From: Termitomyces sp. T153
Lineage: Eukaryota; Basidiomycota; Agaricomycetes; Agaricales; Lyophyllaceae
Direction of reading: 5' to 3'
DNA length: 64,000 bases
Assembly: GCA_018296165.2 (NCBI GenBank)
Contig: JACKQL020000030.1
Span: 62,001-126,000, forward strand
In this document: positions 55,548 through 64,000 of the stretch, one piece after another
How positions within the stretch are numbered: position 1 is the stretch's first letter
How the letters are laid out: the number at the start of each line of letters is the position of its first letter
Notes under the pieces: generated by a model
Seen by the model: only the letters and a program-made list of their open reading frames with translations
Databases searched by the model: none
What the model was told of the DNA's origin: nothing
Translations under genes and position numbers: made by a program

Positions 55548-58500
55548 GGGAGCAGTCAGACTCCATCCTCTTGTTGCTCTGCACCCTGTCACCTACTCCC
55601 TTTTTGTTGTATTATATCATTGTTAATGCAATTTTGGTTGATGCTCCTAGGTGCATGTGGTGAGCTTTAGTTTGTGTGAAGGTAAGTAAAAACATGCAGG
55701 GGTGTGGGTGGGAGTTGAATCCCTAGTAAGTCCAGAGGTGGGGGTTAAGCCCATTGTTTGCTGTCTGTGTTGGCTAGTCCCAGGGTCATTGCAGGACTTG
55801 GCAGAGTATTGTGGGAGGGAGTTCTAAGGCTCAATGGGGTGTTGGGAGTCTTCCTACAGGGTTCTGTTGCATTTTGGAGCATTGATGGCAGCATTGTTGG
55901 GCTTGGCCCTCGGAGTTTTGGACCAAAGTTGTAGGGGTTGTCCTCTGTCTGTGGCAGGGTCAAGCATTGTGCTAGTTAGGGGGGGCAGACCTCCAAATCT
56001 TTGGAGTGCACTTGATGGTGGCTAGCAGTTTTGTTTTTTCTGTTGGTGTGGCTTGCAGAGGGGTGGAAGCCTTCTAGTGGTTTGACCCTTATGCCAACAT
56101 GGGTGGCGGAGGTGGCGGAGGTCCTTCTTGATGACAGTGGGGGTGGCGGAGTGAAGACCCTTATACCAATGCAGCTGGTGGAGATGGCAGAGGTCTCTTT
56201 GGATGGTGGCGCAGATGGTGGGGTGAAGTTTGTTCTTGAAGGCAGGGCTAGTCAGAGCCAGAAGTCCTTGGTGGCATGGAGGCATGGTTTCAGTGTGAGG
56301 TGGTTCTTGTAATAGTTTGTTGGGGGACTGTTCTATGGGCCAGCTATGCTGTGATTTGGATTAGTGTGGGTGCAGAGGTACTCTCTTAGGGTAGGTGTTG
56401 CTATCCTTTGGTTGTTGGTGTTCAGGCTTTGTGTTTTAGTGGGTTTGCACATGGTGGGGGTTTGCCAAGCTCTGGAGTATTGTATTTTGTCAGAGGTGTA
56501 CTGGGTTTGGGCCTTGCTGCACTCCAGAGTGTTGGCTCTGCTCAAGGTCATGCTCTGGAGTATTGTGTTTAGGAATGGGTGTGCTTGGGTGGTGTTTTGG
56601 TGTGCTCTGGAGTGTTGTTGACAAGGAGGTGGGGTTTGGGATGGCCAGTCTCAACAAGTTCCTTCTGGTCTGGAGTTGAGATTCATGAGTTCTAGGCCAT
56701 TTATGTGACCTTGCTCTCCATTCTTGGCCAAGGATAAGTCCAGAGATGGTTAGAGAAGTCTTATGTAATTCTGTCATTCTCTAGAACTTGAGGTGCTGTC
56801 TGGGTTGAATTGGTGGAGGCCTCTTTTTGGCAGAGGCAGCATGGGGTTCAGTTGGTAACTGTCTTGTCCTAGTGGAGTTGCTCCAGGGCAAGGAGGAGTT
56901 TAGGGGCTGTTGTCCCATGGGTTATTCCTCTTGGAGTAGGTGGTTCTTTTGGTGGAGCTGTGTCAGGGGATGGTATTGAGGGCCTAAGAGTTACTGGTTT
57001 GTTGGCAGAGTGCATGGGGCCAGTGGTATGAAGGCAGTGCGGGGGTTGGTGGTCTTTCATCCCTTCCCAGGGCAGAGCCAGTAATGGGGTGGTGTGAGGG
57101 TTGGTGGAGTGTTGGCCTTGCTGGTGGAGCTCTTTTATGCTCAGTGGGTTGGGGCAGAGTTAGTTTGGGGTGGGCTCAGGGCCTCAGGCAGTGGTTTTCA
57201 TCCTTTCCCAGAGCAGAGCTGGTAGCGGAGGCAGTGAGGAGTCAGCAAAGGGTTGACTTCACTGGTGTAGCTCTCTTGGTTTTGGTGGGACAGGATGGGA
57301 TTGGTCTGCACAAGTTCAGGGTGTTGTTTTTTCCTCCCGGAGTGGGAGTTAGCAGTGTGGGGTTGCGGAATGAGGGTAGCCCAGTAGGTGGTTTGTTGAT
57401 AGAGTTGATTCTGGAGGTGATGCAGAGGGAAAAGGGGGTCTGGGGAGCATTTGGTCAGTCCATTGTTTCCATTGTATGAACCAGGGGTCTGGAGTCAAAT
57501 GTGGGGATTGGGATTGGTTCTTAACTTGTTAACAGGGCTGTGTCAGAGGCGATGCAAGTTGAAGGGGAGGCTCCGGAGTTGGGTTTTCCTCTTTGTTCAG
57601 TCAGTGCAACAAGCAGATGTTTAACAGATGTTACCACTGAGTGGTGGAGTTGTTGTATATGGTGGTGGCTCCCAGAGTCACATTTGGATGTGGGGAGTGG
57701 GTCTAGCTGCCTTCCAAGGCTTTGGTGATTCTAGCCATTGTCCCTTTGTGCAAAGTCTTTTGCTGCATTGGGGGAGATGGTCAATCACAATCATTGGAGA
57801 GCAGCAGAAGTTGGTTGCAGGGGGACATTGATCTGGGACTTCAAGGGGGTTCATGGCAGGGTTAGGGTAATCTTTTATTTGTGCTCTGGAGAGGTCCGGA
57901 GGTTGCTATGAACAGGAGTGGGGTAGGTCTTAGCACTGTGGGGCAATCAACTAAGTTTCTGATTGGGGAAAAGGTGCTGCTTCTTTAGAGGGCATCATTA
58001 GTTCCTTGATCATTGGGGCAGAGTTGGAGGGGCCATCTCATCATTCTGGGCATCTGGATTGATCTCCATCAGCATGGTTAGATTTTGCTAGGGGTGTTGC
58101 GGAATTGGGGGGGAAACTACTTGGGGAGTCCTAGAGTTCATTTTCTTGTTGGGGAAGCATTTTGTCAGGGGAGGGGAGTGGTATGGTGGTGGGTCTGGGG
58201 CTCCATGGGCAGGTTGCAGTGTGTGATGCCCTTGCCAGTGGAGCAGCACTTTCTTCAATGTTGAGTTGTTGTTGGGGAGTTGTAGCATCCTTCTGATGTT
58301 GATTCAGGATGAGTATCAATGGAGGAAAAACTAATTGCTTCTTATGAGAGGCATCAGCAATTTTAGGGCACTCTGGAGAAACTACTTTGTATGGGGTTTG
58401 TTTCTGAGTATTCTGATGGTGTGGTCCTGGCTTGATAGATGTCTCCCAGTGTACAGGCAGGGTTTTGCAAAGTTGTTATCTGGCAATTTGTAATTGCGGA

Positions 58501-60092
58501 ATGGGTGCTGCAGGGCATCATCATTTTGGTTGGCATTGTAGGTCCCCTAGGTTGGATGTTGGAGTCAGGGTGGGGGCCCCAGAGTTGTATTGCCAGGATC
58601 CAGAGTTGTGTGGGGGGCTTTGGAGTGGCTTAGAGGGGTTGGTTGGGGTGGCCTTGACCTGGCGCAGCATTATTTGAGCCATCAAGCTTGCTTGAGTAAC
58701 TTAGCAGACAAGCCCTCCAGGAACATCAGAGCATATGTTCTTTATTGTTGGGGGTTTTTGGAGCTTGAGAGGGTTGATCAAGAGTTTTGGGGATGATGGT
58801 GGGCTTCCCCCTTCCTTATATGAACATGTCAGCAAGTTCACAGTACTCCGGGGAACTACTTTGCATGAGATCCTCTTTTCTCCTATAGTTTGTTCTGCTG
58901 GTGTAATTCTAATGCTGGGAGTTCTTTTGCTGGAGGTGGCATAGTTTGGTGGTGGAGTTCTTGTCTGATGGTGATGTGCGGAGGGGGTCACCATCAAGTG
59001 TTTTCAATGTCAGAGGTTCTGGATTGAATGGGGGAAGTTGTCAACATAGTGGGCAAGGGTTCTAGAGTAGTTGTGGGGGTGCCTGGAGTGGTCCCTTATT
59101 GTGAGTCGGGGTGTTGTGATTCATCTGGGTGACTTTGTGGAGGTCAAGGGAGTGCTTTCAGAGTGCATTCTCAAGTCAGCAGGCAGAGGTGTGAGTTCCT
59201 TCCTTTCTTGGCCACCTTGGGGCTTGGGAATTCCTTGGTCTTGTTCTGGAGTTGTTGGAGGCATCAGGGTCCTTCCAATTGTTGGGCAGAGGTAATGGCC
59301 AAGTTGACCAAGAGGTCCTAACTGACTCTGGAAGTGGTTTCTGGGGTTGGGCATAGTGTTGGTCTTGAGATCTTGCTCTGTTGTTGGTGGGGTTACTGGC
59401 TTGAGCTTGATTCCAATGATGGTGGAGCTAGTGTGGGAGGGCAGAATTTCTTGGGGGTGAGTGTGGGTGAGAGTTGGATGGTCTGCTGGTGCAGTAGCAG
59501 GGTTTTGCTATCAGGTTACGATGCTGTTGGGAACTTACTGGGTTTGTTCTGACAGCTTGCAGAGTCGCTTGTGGGTTGGTGGATCCAAAGGCAGGCTTTG
59601 GAGAAGCACATTCTCAGTGGTCTTGTTATTCTGGCAGGGTTGGCAATCTTCTTTATGCAATGGGTGATTTTTCATGGCAGGTTTGTGTTATTGTTGTTGG
59701 AGGGGTGGAGGTATGGTGCCAGAGAAGTTTGTCAATCATTGGGTCAAATTATTGCTGGGGTTTAGCATGCTGCTTTTGGTGATGTCAGGGTCAATCTTTG
59801 TGGGGAAGCAGAGCTGGCAGAGAGGGTGGGGGAAGGGTAGGAGGTGGTCTGCAGGAGTGGTGTAGGGTTGGGCATGGGTGAGGAGGGTGTCTGTAGAGAG
59901 AGCCATTGTATGGGTGTAACCAGAGTGGAAGGGACATTTGGTGTCAGGTCCACAGCTCAATGTGCCTTGGCAAATTGGGCAGGGCCATATAAATCATAAG
60001 GGTTTCCAGGCACAGGTTGACCATAGACATTGGAAGTGTTTGGCAAATGTGTGTGTGGACCTAGCACAGACATCATGAATGGGGTAAGGTAG
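55548..60092 (-). other. A2 internal non-coding region
   Basis: 4.5 kb with no long open frame. It aligns in patches with 27.6-30.0 kb of A1 and with pol segments of B2 (for example 56,640-56,790 and 58,790-58,960). The minus-strand gag-like start NVYGQPVPGNPYDLYGP is at about 59,980-60,050. It is interpreted as eroded gag-pol. Confidence 0.5.
55711..55785. other. Conserved segment between convergent ORF ends (A2)
   Basis: GGGAGTTGAATCCCTAGTAA and downstream block, fourth copy of the segment at 18585, 27699 and 46170. Confidence 0.5.
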
Positions 60093-60105
60093 AGTCTTGA
60101 TATTA
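60093..60105 (-). promoter_or_regulatory. Self-complementary primer-binding site of A2
   Basis: TAATATCAAGACT on the minus strand, directly inside the 5' LTR. Confidence 0.7.
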
Positions 60106-61253
60106 TGTCAGGTTCCACTGACCATGGGGGCTCAGCTACACTGGGTGAGTCCTTACTAGGCAGACATGATTCCCTGCACTGACAACTGGGCATTTGGAGG
60201 TGTCCCAAACACTGGGGACTTGTGAGGATAGTTAGTGGAGATTGATCCAAGCAAGTCTGGGGAGGTCTGGAGGAGTAGGGGATGAGCTGAGAGGAAGGGG
60301 GACAGGCTTGGCGGGGTTCAGGCACAAGTCTATATGTGAGTATTGTGGATGCAGAGGAGGTGGAGGCTATGTGAGTGATGGAAGCAGAGCTGGAGTTTGA
60401 TGGGGGATCAATGAAGGTTGATAGAGTTCAGAGCCAAGCATGTAGCAAGGTCCAGAGTTGGTTAAAGAGTGTCTGGGATTTGTAATTGTAATTGCAGAGT
60501 TTGTGAAGGCATTAAGGTTGGGAAAAATAGGAACACAATGGATGGGACAGATCAAACAAGACAAGACAGAGTTGAATGAAATGAGATGGAGTCAAGACAA
60601 GATTGAGATGAGAACAAGAATAGATCCAGGCAGAAATACAAAACAATAATGAAAACAATAATGGAATAGAGACAAGACAAGACTGGGAGACTGAGAGTAA
60701 GAAAACAAGACATGGAACACAAAACATGAGAGAGAGACAATCAGACCATAGGTCATGTTAGGCAATATCAAGACTAAAGTACACAGAGCTACCCTATGTC
60801 TTATATACTGATTACTGGAGAGCTTTGGGAAATGTCAGCTGTGGCAGAAGGGCTTGGCAGAGCTCGATGGAGTCAATGGGTGTCAGTTATGATCAGAGGG
60901 TGGGCCATATTGATATGTTGATGGGATCAATTGGTGATGCAGGCTGTTCCAAGGTTGTTGTGATACTCCAAAGTAAGTCAGAGGAACCAGGGTGTCAAGT
61001 TGATGATATGTAATGGGGTCAGGCATGGTGGGGGAATGGTCTTAGGGGCTCAGGAGATCCAGGGGAAGTGTCACTGACTGTGGAGAAGATGTCAGAGTTG
61101 GCCAGGGGGCCATCGGAGTTAGCTGAGAATGCGTCAGAGTTAGCTGGAGTAGGTGCAGAGCACTGTGGAAGTTCAGCAAGGCATCAGGGGAGGTTCTGGG
61201 GGGGTGGGGGGTCATTGGGTGATGTGCAGGGGTCCAGGGAATGGGTCATGACA
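60106..61253 (-). repeat. A2 right LTR (5' LTR)
   Basis: Pairs with 52572-53719. Ends GGTCATGACA followed by the CCCTC duplication. Confidence 0.92.
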
Positions 61254-61258
61254 CCCTC

Positions 61259-61692
61259 ATCATGTTGTTGGATGTAGGCTTTGACCCTTTGCTGTCTGGG
61301 GGAGGAGGGAACTTAAGTGGAGAATGGCAGATGAGGGGGAGAATAATTATCTGGGTGCTCCAGAGGGACTGGAGCTGTAGTGGAAACTGGGTATGCATAG
61401 TAATGGGTAAGGGGAAGGTAGGTGGGGTTGGGGGGCACTGCAGAGTATCCTCTGGGGTACATGCAGGGATTGTTACCATCAGCAGGGAATGCTGGGGGGT
61501 GGCACCAGCCTGGAGGGATTCCCTGGCTGATGGAAGGTGCATAGAATGCCTGGTTGGGATTAGGAGTCCAATGTACTGATCTGTAGGGGGGCCTGGATAG
61601 AACAGGGCATAGGGATTTTCAGGGACTGGCCAACCATAGATGTTGGTTAGGTAGCCAGCAGGGTTGTATGCAGAGTTATATGCAGATGTCAA
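61259..61692 (-). pseudogene. B2 gag N-terminal fragment
   Basis: Minus-strand frame starting MTSAYNSAYNPAGYLTNIYG, with WPVPENPYALFYPGPPTDQY, 17 bases inside the PBS. It is the start of gag, separated from the remainder at 52,566 by A2. The VYG.PVPGNPY motif is shared with the gag relics of A1 and A2, which shows that the A and B families have a common gag ancestor. Confidence 0.7.
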
Positions 61693-61708
61693 AAATGGGA
61701 TAAGGGGG

Positions 61709-61721
61709 AGTCTTGATATTA
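61709..61721 (-). promoter_or_regulatory. Self-complementary primer-binding site of B2
   Basis: TAATATCAAGACT on the minus strand next to the 5' LTR. All 13 bases match the complement of the inferred transcript start as preserved in the left LTR (43643-43655). The right LTR copy (62284-62296) has one mismatch. Confidence 0.72.
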
Positions 61722-62764
61722 TGTCAGGTTCTGCTGATGATGGGGGCTCAGCTACACTAGCAAATCCTTACTAGGCAGATGCGATGTCCTGTGCTTATAA
61801 TCTAGCACTCCAGAGGTGGTGTGGAGGGGAGAGACTTGCAAGGGGAAGCTAAGGGAAGTGGTCCAAGCAAGTTCAGAGTGGTCTGGGGAAGTCTAAGACT
61901 AAGTATATTAATGTTGGGCTTGGGTGGACATCAGGGACAAGTTTGTAGGCACATAAATAGATTGTGGAGTAGATGGGGGCTTTGCTAGAGTTGGGGGTGG
62001 AGCCAGAGTCTGACAGGGGGATCAAGTAAGACTTGATGGGTTTAGGGCCAAGTGGGGAGTGAGGTCCAGAGTTGTTGTAAGAATGTTTCAGGGGTCATAG
62101 TGCATGTGCGGAGTTTGTACTGACGTTGGAGATGCAAAGAACTTAGGAAAATAAAGGAAAAGGAGACAATTGAGATGAGACAGAGACAAGACAAGATGAG
62201 ACAGACAAAGAGATAGATTTGAGACTAAAACTAGAAATAGAGACAGATCAAAACACAGGACACAAGAAACTGGTAAATGCAAGTCATATCAAGACTAAAG
62301 TACAAGGAGCTACTCTACAACTTATATACTGACTACTGGGTAGCTCCAGAGGACAGCAGGCATGGCAGTGGGGCTCTATGGAGCTGCACAAAGTCAACAG
62401 GTGTTGGGTACAATCAAGGGGCAGGCCATGGTGATATTCTGATTGGATCAGCTGGGGACATGGGCTGCTCTGGGGTCATTGGGGTGTTCTGGAGTAGGTT
62501 GGGTGGACCAGGGTGGAGGTTCAGGGATGCATGACATGGTTAGGAACAGTGGGGGAGCTCAGGGGAAGCTCAGGGAAAGTCAGGAGAGGCATCAATGGCT
62601 GTGGAGAAGGTGTTGGAGTTGATCAGGGGGCTGTTAGGGTTTGCCAGAGAAGTGTCAGAGTTACCTGGAGTGGGCACAGAGGGTGGGCAAGGGTTGGAGA
62701 AGTTTGGCAGGGCATTGGGAAGGGCTAGGAGCGGTGTCAGGGATCTACAGAGCAGGTTGTGACA
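61722..62764 (-). repeat. B2 right LTR (5' LTR)
   Basis: 1043 bases, same length as the left LTR. TATATAAG on the minus strand at 62328-62321. Confidence 0.9.
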
Positions 62765-62769
62765 GTTGT

Positions 62770-64000
62770 CTGGAGCAACAAAGTTATAAGGCTTTGGTGT
62801 TGCCCCGTTGGGAAACAATGCATCATTGCTGGACTTATATGGGCACAGCAGCAACACATGGATATTAGGGTGGATCCTTTGTTCCTGGAGTGCCTTAGGC
62901 AACTCCAACACATAATTGGAGGTCTCACCATAGGCCTCCAGAATTATATATGGCCCAACCCACTTAGGGCAGAGCTTCCTTGCTCTGCCTTCTGGAAGGT
63001 TGAAATTCTTTGTCAAAAGGTACACCAATGCACCTTTCTCTAGCTTGGGATCAGGTTTGCAATGCAAATTGGCTAAGTATGTCTGAAACACATGTGCTTC
63101 AATAATCACATCATGAGCTGCTGCTAAGTTCTCCAGAGCCTAGCAGGCAAACTGCTGAATTCCCCTTGGAATTGCAGTATCCAACCTAATTTCCCATATC
63201 ATTAATGGCATGTATCCACTGTTCAACTCAAATGGTGCAAAGTGCATTGTCTCAGAGATATTCATGTTTATTGCAAACTCTGTTAAGTCTATTTGACTTA
63301 ACCAGTCTTTCTGATCTGGTTGTACCACAGTATTCAGGATCTGACCAATGTTCCTATTGGCATGTTCAGTCTGACCATCTATCTGCAGATGAAACAATGT
63401 AGACATTAGGAGCTTTGCTCCTAACAGCTTGTGCAGTTCATGCTACCATTTAGATATGAACTTAGAGTCTCAGTTGCTGATGATTGAGCTTGGGAGGCTA
63501 TGTAGCCTCACAATCTTGTGCATGTAGATCCAGGACAGCTGTAGTGCTGTCATGGTAGTATGCACCAGAATCAGGTGCACCATGCTTGTCATCTGACATA
63601 TAACTATCCAAAGGTAGTTATACCCTTTCAATTCAGAGAATGGGCCTATAAAGTTCATTCCTATCAAATCCCAGGGTTTGACTGGCACAGGCAGGCAATG
63701 TAACTTCCCTGAAGAAAGATGATTGCTCCCTTTTGCCTGCTGACACAGTTGACATGTGGAATAGAAGGTGTAAGTGTCTGCAACCACTGTCAGCCACCAA
63801 TACCAAAAATGGATGTATTCCATCATTCTCTGGGTGCCAAAGTGTCCCACCACACTGTGTGCTTGCTCAAGCATACTTGTTACCAATTCTTGATTGTGAG
63901 GTATACAAAGTACCTTGTGGCCCAAGAGATTAGTAGTCCAAATGAGCTTGTTGTGTAGACAGAAGGACTTGCAGTCCTTTGGTTGAGTCAGAATCTCAGC
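62770..64000 (-). pseudogene. Integrase of element C (partial, runs off the window)
   Basis: From the right edge: zinc-binding HHCC region (AHSVVGHFGTQRM to STCQLCQQAKGSN) at about 63,860-63,720; first catalytic block with MNFIGPF, where active elements have D; LPSSIISN near 63,470; and the distal block DGQTEHANRNIGQILN at about 63,380. The C-terminal GRARKLCPKWVGPYIILEAYG to RIHPNIHVLLLCPYK (about 62,990-62,830) is the GPY/F module. It is cut by B2 at 62,764/62,769 and resumes at 43,080. Frameshifts and stops (around 63,140 and 63,470) indicate decay. Confidence 0.8.

Larger units (their letters stand above)
52572..61253 (-). mobile_element. Non-autonomous element A2 nested in B2
   Basis: LTRs 52572-53719 and 60106-61253, both 1148 bases. 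The target duplication CCCTC is at 52567-52571 and 61254-61258. PPT and PBS are on the minus strand as in A1. The internal 6.4 kb holds a plus-strand antisense gene and long non-coding sequence. CpG-depleted, it is an older member of the A1 family, though younger than B2. Confidence 0.92.
43081..62764 (-). mobile_element. Chromovirus B2, complete but decayed, with A2 nested inside
   Basis: LTRs 43081-44123 and 61722-62764 are both 1043 bases. The target duplication GTTGT is at 43076-43080 and 62765-62769. Minus-strand gag-pol runs from 61,692 to about 46,240, interrupted by A2. PPT is at 44124-44138 and PBS at 61709-61721. Without A2 and its 5-base duplication the element is about 11.0 kb. 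A plus-strand antisense gene lies at 44338-46008. It is inserted in element C. Confidence 0.92.
39840..64000 (-). mobile_element. Ty3/gypsy element C, host of B2, running off the window
   Basis: Minus-strand element whose 3' LTR is at 39840-40049. Its pol is split by B2: integrase lies at 62,770-64,000 and the chromodomain at 42,879-43,080, with the target duplication GTTGT on both sides of B2. The rest of pol, gag and the 5' LTR lie beyond base 64,000. The pre-insertion 5-base target in D should be GAGGC (39835-39839). Confidence 0.8.

Overview
The window comes from a filamentous fungus, most likely an agaricomycete (Basidiomycota). The signs are intron-dense small genes with 44-75 bp introns, a fungal-type LysM effector, a U2 snRNA, and Tf1/sushi-type chromoviruses with C-terminal chromodomains. 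No genus can be assigned from sequence alone. There are two sharply different compartments. Bases 1 to about 10,780 form a gene-bearing segment with ordinary CpG content. From about 10,780 to the end is a transposon graveyard in which CpG is almost absent and replaced by TpG/CpA, except for one young element at 25.0-31.15 kb that is still CpG-rich.

Gene segment: a secreted two-LysM protein (minus, five exons), a mitochondrial dicarboxylate-type carrier (minus, eleven exons), a U2 snRNA with its own TATA box (plus), an ABHD12-like membrane-anchored serine hydrolase (plus, five exons), and a 471-residue disordered protein of unknown function (minus, two exons). All exon chains were joined by hand from GT..AG sites and keep frame from ATG to stop.

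Transposon segment, left to right: a decayed plus-strand Ty3/gypsy element (E, 11.3-14.06 kb); a truncated minus-strand chromovirus (B1, 14.06-21.39 kb) whose LTR carries a complete but dead Tc1/mariner element; a LINE RNase H scrap; an orphan zinc-cluster/coiled-coil pseudogene (F); a cluster of tRNA-like units at 24.8 and 31.2-33.6 kb, interrupted by the young element A1 (25,002-31,152, target duplication ATTAC); and a Tad-like LINE (34.2-35.8 kb). Then comes a deep nest. LINE is interrupted by D (plus gypsy, 35,799-39,839), D by C (minus gypsy, 39,840 to beyond the window), C by B2 (43,081-62,764, duplication GTTGT), and B2 by A2 (52,572-61,253, duplication CCCTC).

The most notable system is in families A and B. 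PBS, PPT, promoter and gag-pol all run on the minus strand. Between the end of integrase and the 3' LTR, on the opposite strand, sits a separate gene seen in four copies. It has two recognisable spliceosomal introns, a Gal4-like Cx2Cx6C...Cx2Cx6C cysteine cluster, an NLS-like basic stretch and a coiled coil. The same elements appear to be self-primed: the predicted 5' end of the transcript is complementary to the sequence just inside the 5' LTR. Family A keeps this antisense gene and the terminal signals but has only degenerate pol, so it looks non-autonomous.
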